DNA from: CBDBGD01 sp965205235
GTDB lineage: Bacteria; Chloroflexota; Dehalococcoidia; Lucifugimonadales; UBA1127
DNA length: 64,000 nt
Direction of reading: 5' to 3'
NCBI GenBank assembly: GCA_965205235.1
Contig: CBDBGD010000006.1
Location: 124,001 to 188,000 of the forward strand
Of the stretch, positions 52,434-61,584 are shown in pieces. The first letter of the stretch is position 1, and every line of letters starts with the position of its first letter. The position numbers and the translations under genes were made by a program. The notes beneath the pieces are model-generated. The model was not told where the DNA came from. It saw only the letters and a list, made by a program, of their open reading frames with translations, and searched no databases.

Positions 52434-53368
52434 ACCATGCGGGTGGCGGGCGTGGGCACGCCGACCTTCTCGCCGACCTCAACGACTGCGCCCATAAGGG
52501 CTTCGAGTTCCATGGGGCGGCCCGCCTCGACGTCCTGGAGCATCGACGTCTTGTGCGCGCCGACCTTGGCTGCCCCAGCGATGCGCTGCTCGATGGTGAC
52601 GGGGACGGAAACGCCCAGGGCCCGGGCGACGGCATCGGCCTCGGTCATGATGTCGCGGGCCACGCTGCTGACGCCGGGATCGGTCGCGAGCTCCTCCAGC
52701 GTCGCACGGGTGAGGGCACTGAGGGGGTTGAACGCGATGTTGCCGAGGAGCTTCACCCAGATGTCCTGGCGGATGCGCGGGCGGATGGGGCAGCGCAGTC
52801 CGGCCGCAATGAGGGCGGCGGCGATGGCCTTGCACCGCTCCGTGGTTGCGCCGTCAAGCTCGCCGATGGAGAAGCGATTGCCCTCGATGTGCTGGACGAC
52901 GCCCGGCTCGACGACGGCGGTGGAGGGGTAGACGACGCAGCCGACGATGCGCTCGGAGGCGATGTGGCGGGCGAGGATGCGGTCGGGGTCCAGGCTGTCG
53001 AGGTGCGTGCCGTCGAGGGGGCCGCCGTGGCGCTGGAAGTACCACCAGGGGAGGCCGTTTTGGGCGGCGAGGACCGCGGTGTCGGGGCCCAGCAGGGGGG
53101 CCAGGTTCGGCGCGATCTGGGGCAGGCCGTGGGCCTTCACCGCCAACACGACGACGTCGACGGGGCCGATGGTCGTGGGGTCGTCGGTGGCGACGGGGTG
53201 CGCCGTGAAGGCCTCCTGGGCGGTGCGGACGCGGACGCCGTGCTCTCGCATGGCCGCGAGGTGGGGGCCGCGGGCGATGAGGGCGACGTCGCCGCCGGAG
53301 CGGGCGATGACTGCGCCCAAGTACGCGCCGATGGCGCCTGCGCCGTAGATGGCGAACTTCACTGACAT
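52385..53368 (-). CDS. panE: 2-dehydropantoate 2-reductase family protein (PanE/ApbA)
   Basis: A 327-residue NADPH-dependent reductase. Seen: VKFAIYGAGAIGAYLG dinucleotide loop, AVKAHGLPQ, AAQNGLPWW, and the C-terminal DIWVKLLGNIAFNPLSALTRAT with the family's conserved Lys-Asn. It is the likely ketopantoate reductase partner of panB/panC, but the family also includes other enzymes. The ATG at 53368 follows AGGAGGA; a few upstream in-frame codons are not needed. Confidence 0.87.
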   Translation of the reverse strand: MSVKFAIYGAGAIGAYLGAVIARSGGDVALIARGPHLAAMREHGVRVRTAQEAFTAHPVATDDPTTIGPVDVVVLAVKAHGLPQIAPNLAPLLGPDTAVLAAQNGLPWWYFQRHGGPLDGTHLDSLDPDRILARHIASERIVGCVVYPSTAVVEPGVVQHIEGNRFSIGELDGATTERCKAIAAALIAAGLRCPIRPRIRQDIWVKLLGNIAFNPLSALTRATLEELATDPGVSSVARDIMTEADAVARALGVSVPVTIEQRIAGAAKVGAHKTSMLQDVEAGRPMELEALMGAVVEVGEKVGVPTPATRMVYASAKLLERTVLASR

Positions 53369-53407
53369 TCCTCCTGCGTTGCGATGTTGGGTGGGCGGAC
53401 GGCGCAC

Positions 53408-53706
53408 CCCCTCACCCTAACCCTCTCCCTCCAGGGAGAGGGGATGAACGCCCCCACCCTGCCCTTGGATTCCGGCCCCGGCCTTCGCTGGAAGGGGGGC
53501 GTCGAGGTTCCTGCTTTCGCAGGAACGACGATGGGAGGGCAGGAACGTGGTTCGACAAGCTCACCATGAGCGGGGGGGTGCGCCCTCACCCGCTGCGGCG
53601 CGGCGGCCTCTCCCACAGGGAGAGGCGGGACTCTTTGACTGGCCCAGGATGAGCGGGGAGGGGAGAGTGGGTTGGGGGCGAGGTTCCTGCCTTCGCAGGA
53701 ACGACG
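53408..53706. repeat. Intergenic repeat cluster (families A, B, C)
   Basis: This gap between the methyltransferase and PanE-like genes holds no recognised gene. It contains family B CTCACCCTAACCCTCTCCC with its partner arm (53410-53444), family A (53501-53530), family C GTGGTTCGACAAGCTCACCATGAGCGG (about 53549-53576), a second short family B hairpin CCTCTCCCACAGGGAGAGG (53609-53627), and another family A (53679-53706). Confidence 0.8.
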
Positions 53707-53733
53707 AAAGGGGGGTGCAGGAACGGCGAGGGG

Positions 53734-54459
53734 TCAGCATGGCTGCTTGTAGGCGTACATGATTGCGCCGCGCTTGGTGACTGTGAGGGGCGTGGGGACG
53801 CGGGAGGCGGCGCTGGGGACCGTCGCTTGGGGGAGGCCGTGGCCGTAGAGGTACAGCTCAACGGCCTGGCGGTCGGGGAGGCGGGTGTAGGGGCCGTCCC
53901 AGCGGTCGACCTCAACGTTGCCGAAGACGTCCTCGATCAACGCGGGGCCGTCCTCGGAGTCGAAGCTCATGGCGTCGAACGTTGCGGCGTACTCCGGGAC
54001 CGCCTCGACAAGCTCCGGGTCGTCGAGGCTGCTGGGCGCGCAGGCCGCGAACAGGCCGCCGGTGCGGAGGACGCGATGGCACTCGGCGATGGCCTGGGCC
54101 GGGTCCGGTAAGTGGTAGAGCACGTAGAGGGCAGCAACGCCCCCGACGGACTCGTCCGGGAAGGGGAGTTTCAGTGCGTCGGCGCGGACTCTTGCCCCGG
54201 CCGCCTGCGCAAGCTGGGACGGTGACGCGTCGACGCCGACGACGGGCACGCCGCGCCGGCGCAGAAGCGCCATCAGGACGCCGGAGCCACAGCCGACATC
54301 GACCACGGGCAGGTGTCCTTCCCCGGCCAGCCTGTCGGCAACGTCGCCGTGAACGTCGCCGGCCGCGCCGTACCGGTCGGTCGACGCCTGCGCAGCGCGG
54401 ACGCGGGCCGGGTCACGATCGTAGTCGACGGCGATAGACCTGGTGCGGTCGTCGGGCAT
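53734..54459 (-). CDS. Class I SAM-dependent methyltransferase
   Basis: A 241-residue methyltransferase of the ubiquinone/menaquinone UbiE-like type 11 fold. AdoMet motif I is VVDVGCGSGVLMALL; PFPDESVGGVAALYVLYHL and HRVLRTGGLFAACAPSS follow. The substrate is unknown. The ATG at 54459 follows GAGG and is 2 bases downstream of the YtcJ-like amidohydrolase stop, so it is the second gene of that unit. The longer open frame upstream is a shadow of the amidohydrolase. Confidence 0.9.
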   Translation of the reverse strand: MPDDRTRSIAVDYDRDPARVRAAQASTDRYGAAGDVHGDVADRLAGEGHLPVVDVGCGSGVLMALLRRRGVPVVGVDASPSQLAQAAGARVRADALKLPFPDESVGGVAALYVLYHLPDPAQAIAECHRVLRTGGLFAACAPSSLDDPELVEAVPEYAATFDAMSFDSEDGPALIEDVFGNVEVDRWDGPYTRLPDRQAVELYLYGHGLPQATVPSAASRVPTPLTVTKRGAIMYAYKQPC

Positions 54460-54461
54460 CG

Positions 54462-56048
54462 TCACGCCTCGTAGACCGTGCGGCCGCCCACGACGGTGCG
54501 GAGGACGGGGATGTCCTTGATGGTGAGCGGGTCGACCGCGGTGAGGTCTTGGCCCAACACGACGAGGTCGGCCAGCTTGCCCACCTCGATGGAACCCTTC
54601 CGGTCTTCCTCGAAGGAGGCGTAGGCGCCGTGGAGGGTGTACAGCTTCAGGGTCTCCTCGACGGTGACGCGCTGCTCCGGGCCCCAGACGCGGCCGGTGC
54701 TGTCGGCGCGGGTCACGCAGCTCTGGATGCCCAGCAGCGGCTCGAAGGGGCCTGGGGGGTAGTCGGTTGCGCCGGTGGAGATGATGCCTGCGTCGATGAA
54801 GGAGCGCTGGGCGAACATCCACGAGGCGCGCTCCTCGCCGTAGAAGGGCAGCTTCTCGCCATGATAGTAGACGTAGGTGCAGAAGGGAGTGGCGACACAC
54901 CCCAGGGCCTTCATCCGGCGGAGCAGGTCCGGGTTGACGACGGTGCAGTGCTCCAGGCGGTGGCGGATGCCCTGCCGGGGGAAGGCCGCCTGGGCCTTCT
55001 CGTAGGCGGTGAGGACCATGTCGATGGTGACGTCCCCGTTGGCGTGGACGCACACCTGGAAGCCGGCGCGGTGGACCGCCATGGCCCACTCCTCCATCTC
55101 CGGGGGCGACATGGCGAGGATGCCGCAGTCGTCGTCGCTGCCGACGTAGGGCTGCGAGAGGTGGGCCGTGCGGGTGGCGATGGCGCCGTCGGCGACGAGC
55201 TTGATGCCGCCGACGCGCAGCCGGTCGTCGCCGAAGCCGGTGCGCACGCCAGCGTCCCGCAGGGCGGTGAAGTGGTCTCGATGCATCAGCGCGTAGACGC
55301 GCAGGGGCAGGTCGTCCTTGGCCCACGCCTCCTGGAAGGTGCTGAACTGGTCGGCGGTCACCATGGCGTCGTGGACGCTGGTCAGGCCCGCGCGGACGAA
55401 CATGTCGGTGATGAGGCGGAGGCCGTCATACCGCACCTGCGGCGTCTCCCGAGGGAGGAGGTGTTGAACCAACTCCGCCGCGCGGGAGTAGAGGACGCCG
55501 GTGAGCGCGCCGGTGGCCGGGTCGCGGCCAAGCACGCCTCCCGGAGGGTCGGGCGTCTCGGCGTGGAGGCCGGCGACCTCCAGGCCGCGGGTGTTGAGCG
55601 AGTAGACGTGGCCGGCGCGGTGGGCGACGAACACGGGGTGTTCCGTGGAGACGGGGTCGAGGTCGTGGCGGGTCAGGAAGCGCGCCTCCGCGGTTTTGGT
55701 GTCGTCGTACTTGAAGCCCTGGACCCACTCGCCGGCGGGCGTCTGCCGGGCGCGCTCTCGCAGCGCATCCTGGACCTCGGCGACGCTCGCACGGGCGCAG
55801 TCGGCCGCCATGATGTGCCGGGTGCCGCTGCTGAGGACGTGGATGTGCGCGTCGATGAGTCCGGGGATGACGGTGGAGCCCTCCACGTCGAGCACGGCGG
55901 TGCCGGGACCCTTCAGGGCGTCGACGTCCTCGTTGCTGCCGACGGCGACGAAACGCCCGCCGCGCATCGCCAGGGCATGGGCGCGGGGGAGGCGCGGGTC
56001 GACGGTGATGACGTTGGCGTTGCGGACTATCGTGTCAGCGTGAAGCAT
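54462..56048 (-). CDS. YtcJ-like amidohydrolase
   Basis: A 528-residue amidohydrolase of the YtcJ/N-substituted formamide deformylase group. Seen: VIPGLIDAHIHVLSSG (HxH metal ligands), HRLEHCTVVNPDLL (His), QVCVHANGDVTIDM, and GATDYPPGPFEPLLGIQ with the catalytic Asp. The C-terminal composite barrel strand KGSIEVGKLADLVVLGQDL is typical. Cleaves an amide or related bond; the substrate is unknown. Confidence 0.92.
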   Translation of the reverse strand: MLHADTIVRNANVITVDPRLPRAHALAMRGGRFVAVGSNEDVDALKGPGTAVLDVEGSTVIPGLIDAHIHVLSSGTRHIMAADCARASVAEVQDALRERARQTPAGEWVQGFKYDDTKTAEARFLTRHDLDPVSTEHPVFVAHRAGHVYSLNTRGLEVAGLHAETPDPPGGVLGRDPATGALTGVLYSRAAELVQHLLPRETPQVRYDGLRLITDMFVRAGLTSVHDAMVTADQFSTFQEAWAKDDLPLRVYALMHRDHFTALRDAGVRTGFGDDRLRVGGIKLVADGAIATRTAHLSQPYVGSDDDCGILAMSPPEMEEWAMAVHRAGFQVCVHANGDVTIDMVLTAYEKAQAAFPRQGIRHRLEHCTVVNPDLLRRMKALGCVATPFCTYVYYHGEKLPFYGEERASWMFAQRSFIDAGIISTGATDYPPGPFEPLLGIQSCVTRADSTGRVWGPEQRVTVEETLKLYTLHGAYASFEEDRKGSIEVGKLADLVVLGQDLTAVDPLTIKDIPVLRTVVGGRTVYEA

Positions 56049-56078
56049 AGGCGCCTCCGGTCGACTCGGTCGATGCGA

Positions 56079-57593
56079 CTAGGCGTCGGCGTCGCCGAGC
56101 AGGGTTGCGGCGACGATGCGCCGCTGGATCTTGCCCGTGGCCGTGCGAGGCAGCGCGTCGACGACGTAGACCTTGCGCGGGCACTTGAAGTCGGCGAGGT
56201 GGGCGCGGCAGTGGGCCACGAGCTCCGCCTCCGGGACGGCCTCGCTGAGCACGACGGCGACGCCGGGCTCTTCGCCGTGGGTGGCGTGGGGGACGGCGAA
56301 GGCCACAGCCTCGGCGACGGCGGGGTGGGCCATCAGCACCTCGTCGATCTCTCTGGGCGATATCTTCTCGCCGCTGCGGTTGATGAGCTCCTTGATGCGC
56401 CCCGTGAGCGTCAGGTAGCCCTGCGCGTCGAGGACGCCCTCATCGCCGGTGCGGAACCAGCCGTCGGTGAAGGAGGAGGCGTTGGCCTCCGGGTTGGACT
56501 CGTAGGCGCGGATGACGTTGGGGCCGCGGATGACGACCTCGCCGCGGTCGCCGGGGGCGAGCAGCGCGCCGGCCTCGTCCATGACGCCGATGTCGACACC
56601 GGTGCCGGGGCCGACGGTGCCGGGGAGGCGGTCGCCGGGGGGCAGGGGGTTGGAGGCCATCTGGTGGGCGGCCTCCGTCATGCCGTAGGCCTCGAGGACG
56701 GGAACGCCGAACCGCTCCTCCATCTCCTCCATGGTCGCAGGGGCGAGTGAGGCGCTGCAGGAGCGGATGAAGCGCAGGCGACCGGTCGCCGCCGCGTCGC
56801 CGCCGTCGCGCCTGCGGGCGCGGGCGACGAGGGCCTGGTGCATGGTGGGGACGGCGGAGAACCAGCTCACGTCGTGCTCCTGAACGACGGGCCAGAAGCC
56901 CAGGGCGTTGAAGCGCGGCGGCAGCACGACGGTTCCGCCGGAGCCAAAGGTGGAGAGCACGGAGGCGACCAACCCGTGGACGTGGAACAGGGGCATGACG
57001 CAGAGGGAGACGTCATCGGGCGTGAGGCCGTAGGTGGCGACGATGTTGCGGACGGAGGCGATGATGTTGGCGTGGGTGAGCGGCACGCGCTTCGGTCGGC
57101 TGGTGGTGCCGCTGGTGTGGAGGACGAGGGCGACGTCGTCGGGGTCCGGGCCGGGGCCGTCTGCGCCTGCCGCCGCGGGCGTGAAGGCGACCTCGCCCTG
57201 GTCGTCGGCGGTGACGGTGATGCGGAGGACCGAGCCGGGCGCTGCCGCGTCGGCGGCGTCTCCGCCCTCCGTGGGCAGCACCAAGGCGCGTGCGCCGGTG
57301 TCGTCCATGTAGAAGCGGAACTCGTCCTCCTTGTAGGCGGGGTTCAGCGGCGCGGCAGTGGCGACGTTGGAGACGGCAAGGAAGGCGACCAGGGCCTCAA
57401 GGCTGTTGGGCAGCACCATGGCCACGCGATCCCCTCGCCGGACGCCGAGCCCGCGGAGGTGGGCCGACAGGCGGTCCACCTGGCATCGGAGCGCGTCGTA
57501 GGTGACGGTGGGGCCGCCGGGGACCTGTATGGCCGGGTGGCCCGGCGCGCCGGTCTCCAACAGGCCACGGAGGGTGGACGTTGTGGTGGTCAT
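56079..57593 (-). CDS. Acyl-CoA synthetase, oxalyl-CoA synthetase-like
   Basis: A 504-residue adenylate-forming ligase. The phosphate loop LHTSGTTSRPKRVPLTH resembles the AAE3/Pcs60 oxalate-CoA ligases. The central EAYGMTEAAHQMASNPLPPG, GYLTLTGRIKELINRSGEK and the catalytic Lys in RTATGKIQRR are present. The substrate is inferred only; a short dicarboxylate such as oxalate is plausible. Its start overlaps the aroKB stop... in reverse order the ATG lies 4 bases inside the upstream gene's end (ATGA), so it is translationally coupled to aroKB. Confidence 0.88.
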   Translation of the reverse strand: MTTTTSTLRGLLETGAPGHPAIQVPGGPTVTYDALRCQVDRLSAHLRGLGVRRGDRVAMVLPNSLEALVAFLAVSNVATAAPLNPAYKEDEFRFYMDDTGARALVLPTEGGDAADAAAPGSVLRITVTADDQGEVAFTPAAAGADGPGPDPDDVALVLHTSGTTSRPKRVPLTHANIIASVRNIVATYGLTPDDVSLCVMPLFHVHGLVASVLSTFGSGGTVVLPPRFNALGFWPVVQEHDVSWFSAVPTMHQALVARARRRDGGDAAATGRLRFIRSCSASLAPATMEEMEERFGVPVLEAYGMTEAAHQMASNPLPPGDRLPGTVGPGTGVDIGVMDEAGALLAPGDRGEVVIRGPNVIRAYESNPEANASSFTDGWFRTGDEGVLDAQGYLTLTGRIKELINRSGEKISPREIDEVLMAHPAVAEAVAFAVPHATHGEEPGVAVVLSEAVPEAELVAHCRAHLADFKCPRKVYVVDALPRTATGKIQRRIVAATLLGDADA

Positions 57594-59227
57594 TCCGGGG
57601 TAACCTCCTGCAGAGCTGCCTCCACCACCTCCGACGGAACGTCGGCGCGGACGGTGGCCCTGCCGACGTCTTCGAGGAGTATCCAGCGGAGGGCGCCGTC
57701 GACGGCCTTCTTGTCGACGCCCATGGCCTGTCGCACGGCGTCCCGGTCAACGCCGGGGCATCGGGTCGGCAGGCCGAAGCGCTCGAGGAGGCGGTCCTGG
57801 CGGTCGACGACGTCCTGGCCGATGAGACCCACGTCGCGGCTGATGCGGACGGCGGCGGTCATGCCCACGGCTACGGCCTCGCCGTGGAGGAGCTTGCCGT
57901 ACCCCGTCGCCGCCTCCAGGGCGTGGCCCAGGGTGTGGCCGTAGTTGAGCAGCGCTCGCACGCCGAGGGTCTCCCGCTCGTCCTGCGAGACGACGTTGGC
58001 TTTGATGGCCGTGCTGCGGCGAACGATGTCGGTGGCCAGCGGCGTCTCCAGGGCCTGGATGGCCTCAGCGTGGTCCTCGAAGGTGCGAAGGAGGTCCGCG
58101 TCGAGGATGAGGCCGTGCTTGATGGCCTCGGCCCAACCGGCCGCCATCTCGCGGGGGGAGAGGGTGGTGAGGGTATCGAGCTCGGCGAGGGTGAGGCGCG
58201 GCTGGTGGAAGGCGCCGACGAGGTTCTTGCCCTGAGGCAGGTCGACGGCGGTCTTGCCTCCGATGGAGGCGTCGACCATGGCGGCGAGGGACGTGGGCAC
58301 CTGGACGAAGGGCATGCCTCGGTTGAAGGTGGCGGCGACGAAGCCCGCAAGGTCGCCGATGACGCCGCCGCCCAAGGCGACGATGAAGTTGCGGCGCCCG
58401 GCCCGCCGCTCGGCGAGCCAGCCGTAGCAGACGCCGGCCATCTCCAGGGTCTTGGAGGTCTCGCCTGCCGGAAGGGTGAGCGTGTGGGTGGGGATGTCCA
58501 CCGCCTCGAGGGCTGCCTGTGCGCGCCGTCCGTAGAGGCGGAACACAGTCTCGTCGGAGATGAGGTAGGCCGTCGTGGTGAGGCCGGCGCGGCGGCACCG
58601 CTGCCCCAGCTCGTCGAGGAGCCCCCAGCCGACGTAGATGGGGCAGGCCCCCGCGGAGGAGTGGACGACCGCCGCCAGGGTGTCGTCGCTGTGGGCGCTG
58701 TCCGCCACGGTGGGGCGGAGGAGGTCCCAGGCGCGGACGACCTCGCGGGCCGCCTGCTCGACGGTGAGGCCGTCGGTGTGGACGGTCCAGTGGGCGAGCG
58801 CGTAGGCGGGCTGGCGCTCCGCCTTCAGCGCGTCGATGCGGTCGCGGGGGGAGGGGCCGTGGAGGAGGGGGCGCACCTCCGCGCCGTCGGCGGCCAGGCG
58901 TTCGAGGATGGTGTCGGCCGTGGCCTCCAGGCAGACGACGATGCCGGAGCGCAGCATGAGGTCGCGGTTCGCGGCGTCGGCGATGGCGCCGCCGCCGGTG
59001 GCGATGACCGCGGGGCTGCGGCTGCAAGCGTCGGCCAATGCCTCCGCCTCCAGGCGGCGGAAGGCCGCCTCGCCATCGTCGGCGAAGACGGCGGACACAG
59101 GCTTGCCAGCGCGGCTCACGACCTCCGCATCGACGTCGACGAAGGTCCAGCCGAGGAGAGTTGCGGCGGCGCGACCGACGGCGCTCTTGCCGCTGCCGGA
59201 GAAGCCGGTGAGGATGATGCTAGTCAT
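57590..59227 (-). CDS. aroKB: Bifunctional shikimate kinase - 3-dehydroquinate synthase
   Basis: A 545-residue fusion of two shikimate-pathway enzymes. Residues 1-170 are shikimate kinase: P-loop GFSGSGKS at 8-15, DVDAEV, and ATGGGAI. Residues from about 185 are 3-dehydroquinate synthase: AGETSKTLE, ALGGGVIGDLAGFVAATFNRG, PTSLAAMVDASIGGKT, and NYGHTLGHALEA with zinc ligands. aroC and aroE lie just upstream in the same direction, with an HAD gene between. AroKB fusions are known in several phyla. Confidence 0.95.
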   Translation of the reverse strand: MTSIILTGFSGSGKSAVGRAAATLLGWTFVDVDAEVVSRAGKPVSAVFADDGEAAFRRLEAEALADACSRSPAVIATGGGAIADAANRDLMLRSGIVVCLEATADTILERLAADGAEVRPLLHGPSPRDRIDALKAERQPAYALAHWTVHTDGLTVEQAAREVVRAWDLLRPTVADSAHSDDTLAAVVHSSAGACPIYVGWGLLDELGQRCRRAGLTTTAYLISDETVFRLYGRRAQAALEAVDIPTHTLTLPAGETSKTLEMAGVCYGWLAERRAGRRNFIVALGGGVIGDLAGFVAATFNRGMPFVQVPTSLAAMVDASIGGKTAVDLPQGKNLVGAFHQPRLTLAELDTLTTLSPREMAAGWAEAIKHGLILDADLLRTFEDHAEAIQALETPLATDIVRRSTAIKANVVSQDERETLGVRALLNYGHTLGHALEAATGYGKLLHGEAVAVGMTAAVRISRDVGLIGQDVVDRQDRLLERFGLPTRCPGVDRDAVRQAMGVDKKAVDGALRWILLEDVGRATVRADVPSEVVEAALQEVTPE

Positions 59228-59277
59228 TGTGGGCCCTCACTCCGTCTGGCGCGGGGGGCTTGGCGTTGGGTGGGGGC

Positions 59278-59310
59278 GTCGAGGTTCCTGCTTTCGCAGG
59301 AACGACGACG
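59278..59310. repeat. Family A palindromic repeat
   Basis: GTCGAGGTTCCTGCTTTCGCAGGAACGACGACG in the short gap between aroKB and the HAD hydrolase gene. It could act as an mRNA 3' hairpin in this minus-strand operon. Confidence 0.75.
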
Positions 59311-59340
59311 TGGGGGGCAGTCGTCACGTGTCTCACCATG

Positions 59341-60216
59341 CTATGCGTACCGGGGAGCGGGGATGACGCGGTCGGCGGCCTGGCGGGTGAGGGAGCGGCA
59401 GACCTCGTCGGCGATCTCCCGGACCATGTACTCGAGAACGCGGCGGAGGTGGGAGCCGCGGCGGTAGTCGGCCTCGGCCAGCTCGTCGACGCGCTGGGCC
59501 TTGCGGAGCTGCATGCCCATCTCGAAGGAGCCGGGCTTGTCCGAGTCGTACACCGCGAGGGTGCGCCCGCCGCTGTCGCTCATCACGGCGAAGCAGGGGA
59601 CGTCTGTGGGCCCGTCGCCGACGTAGACCATGTTTGCAAAGGGGATGCGCCGCTCCTCCCTGGGCACGTGGTCGTTGACGTCCTTGTGCAGGTCCAGGTA
59701 GCCCTTGTTGATGCGGAAGAGGTACTGGGTCTTCTGGGTGTGGCCCACGCCTCGCTTGGGGAAACGGAGGCGGCCCTCATCGTCCTCATCAAACTCGGAG
59801 CCGAAGATGGACTTGACGTGGGGGCGAATGCTGCTGCCCTCCAGGACCTCCCGCAGGCCGCCGGAAATGACGTAGTGCTCAAGGGTGATGTCATGCTCGC
59901 GGTAGCGGGGCTCCGCCACGATCTCCTCCAGCTCCCGGAAGAGGTCAGGGACGCCGGGGTAGTAGTGCAGACGCCCGCCCATCTCCCGCAGGCCGCCGTT
60001 GCCGAGGTCGCAAAAGGCGGGCTGGTCCAGCAGCAGGCCCATCCAGGCCAGCTCGTTCTCGTAGGTGCGCTCGTTCACCAGACGGGCGACCTGGCCCCAG
60101 AAGAAGTCCGGCTCCAGGCCCAGGTAGGGGAGGACGGTGTCCTCCTGCATGGCGTGGGGCGAGAGGGTATTGTCGAAGTCGTAGACGATTCCGATGATGT
60201 TCTGAGGCTGGGGCAT
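59341..60216 (-). CDS. HAD-superfamily hydrolase
   Basis: A 291-residue haloacid-dehalogenase-like phosphatase. Motif I is YDFDNTLS with D13 and D15; motif II Ser/Thr is in HYVISGGLREVLEG; motif III/IV is VYVGDGPTDVPCFAVM. The large insertion between motif I and II is a helical cap. The substrate is unknown. It sits between aroC and aroKB, 13 bases after aroC, which may or may not mean a role in aromatic synthesis. Confidence 0.88.
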   Translation of the reverse strand: MPQPQNIIGIVYDFDNTLSPHAMQEDTVLPYLGLEPDFFWGQVARLVNERTYENELAWMGLLLDQPAFCDLGNGGLREMGGRLHYYPGVPDLFRELEEIVAEPRYREHDITLEHYVISGGLREVLEGSSIRPHVKSIFGSEFDEDDEGRLRFPKRGVGHTQKTQYLFRINKGYLDLHKDVNDHVPREERRIPFANMVYVGDGPTDVPCFAVMSDSGGRTLAVYDSDKPGSFEMGMQLRKAQRVDELAEADYRRGSHLRRVLEYMVREIADEVCRSLTRQAADRVIPAPRYA

Positions 60217-60228
60217 GCAGAGGTCCTC

Positions 60229-61497
60229 CTACTCGTCGGCCGCTTGCTGTGCCAACCGAGGCGCCACCGTTGCGCTGTAGGCCCGCCAGTTGCGCAGCGT
60301 CTCCTGGACGTGGTCGCCGCCAAACTTCTCCAGCACGGCGTCCGCGAGGACCATGGCAACCATGGCCTCACCGATGACGGCGCAGGTGGGGACGAAGGTG
60401 ATGTCGCTGCGCTCGAAGTGGGCCTTGGGGACGTGCTCGCCGGTGGCGAGGTCCGCCGTCTCCAGGCCGTTGATGATGGTGGCGATGGGCTTGACCACGG
60501 CCCGCGCCACTAGGGGCTCGCCAGTGGTCATTCCGCCTTCCAGGCCGCCGGAGTTGTTGGTGCGACGGGGCCAGGGCCGCATGGCACTGCCGCCGGCGGC
60601 GCTCTCCCACTGGTCCACGGGCATGATGACGTCGTGGACCTGGGAGCCTCGCATGTAGGCCTGTCGGAACCCCGCGCCGAACTCGACGCCCTTCACGGCG
60701 TTGATGCTCATCAGCGCGGCCGCGAGCTTGGTGGTGAGCTTGCGGTCCCACTGGGTGTGGCTGCCCAGGCCGATGGGAGCGCCGGTCGCCACGATCTCGA
60801 TGACTCCGCCGACGCTGTCCCCGGCTTCGCGGGCGGCGTCGATCTCCGCGATCATCTTCGCCGCTGCCTCGGGGTCGGCACAGCGGACGGCGGCCATCTT
60901 CGAGCCGTCGGGCCGCTCGCGATGGAAGGGAGGCGCCTCCAGGGCAGCCCAGTCGATGGCGTGCTGCGGACTCGCCTCGACGCCGCCGAGGACGACGACA
61001 TGGCCGTGGACGCTGATGCCGAGCTCTTCGAGGAAGCGCCGGGCCACGGCGCCGGCGGCGACCCGGGCCGCGCTCTCGCGGGCGCTGGAGCGCTCCAGGA
61101 TGTTGCGAGCGTCCTCCTGCATGTACTTGGCGGCACCGGTGGTGTCGGCATGGCCGGGGCGGAGCTTGGTGATGCGCCGGAAGGGGACGTCCGTGGGGTC
61201 CACGCTCATCACGTGCTGCCAGGGAACGCCGTCCGGGCCGGTGCCCGCCACCCAGTCCCGGTTCTCGATCCACATGCTGATGGGGCTGCCCATTGTGAGG
61301 CCGTGGCGCACGCCGGAGAGGAAGTCGACGTGGTCGCGCTCGATGTCCATGCGCCCGCCGCGCCCGTAACCCACCTGTCGCCGGGCCATGTCGCGGTTGA
61401 TGTACTCCCCGCTCATGGAGAGACCCGCGGGGACTCCATCGACGATAACGGTAAGGCCCTTGCCGTGGGACTCTCCAGCGGTCAGAAATCGGAACAC
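60229..61497 (-). CDS. aroC: Chorismate synthase
   Basis: A 422-residue FMN-dependent enzyme that makes chorismate from EPSP. Seen: GESHGKGLTVIVDGVPAGL at the N-terminus, DMARRQVGYGRGGRMDIE, RPGHADTTGA, and the C-terminal RSDITFVPTCAVIGEAMVA. Slightly longer than E. coli AroC (about 360), as in many non-proteobacterial relatives. Part of the aroE (upstream), aroC, HAD, aroKB series. Confidence 0.96.
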   Translation of the reverse strand: MFRFLTAGESHGKGLTVIVDGVPAGLSMSGEYINRDMARRQVGYGRGGRMDIERDHVDFLSGVRHGLTMGSPISMWIENRDWVAGTGPDGVPWQHVMSVDPTDVPFRRITKLRPGHADTTGAAKYMQEDARNILERSSARESAARVAAGAVARRFLEELGISVHGHVVVLGGVEASPQHAIDWAALEAPPFHRERPDGSKMAAVRCADPEAAAKMIAEIDAAREAGDSVGGVIEIVATGAPIGLGSHTQWDRKLTTKLAAALMSINAVKGVEFGAGFRQAYMRGSQVHDVIMPVDQWESAAGGSAMRPWPRRTNNSGGLEGGMTTGEPLVARAVVKPIATIINGLETADLATGEHVPKAHFERSDITFVPTCAVIGEAMVAMVLADAVLEKFGGDHVQETLRNWRAYSATVAPRLAQQAADE

Positions 61498-61584
61498 GTC
61501 GGTCCTCCATAGTGGCTCGAAAGCGCCGGTCTCATTATAGCCGCGAGGCCGCCCGTCGCAACGACGCGGGCTGCGACGGGGACG

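Noticed and set aside
54549..56750. 733-residue plus-strand frame opposite the amidohydrolase and ligase genes
   Set aside because: It is antisense to two genes with clear catalytic motifs and shows no domain of its own.
57581..59467. 628-residue plus-strand frame opposite aroKB
   Set aside because: It mirrors the aroKB codons; no family signal was seen.
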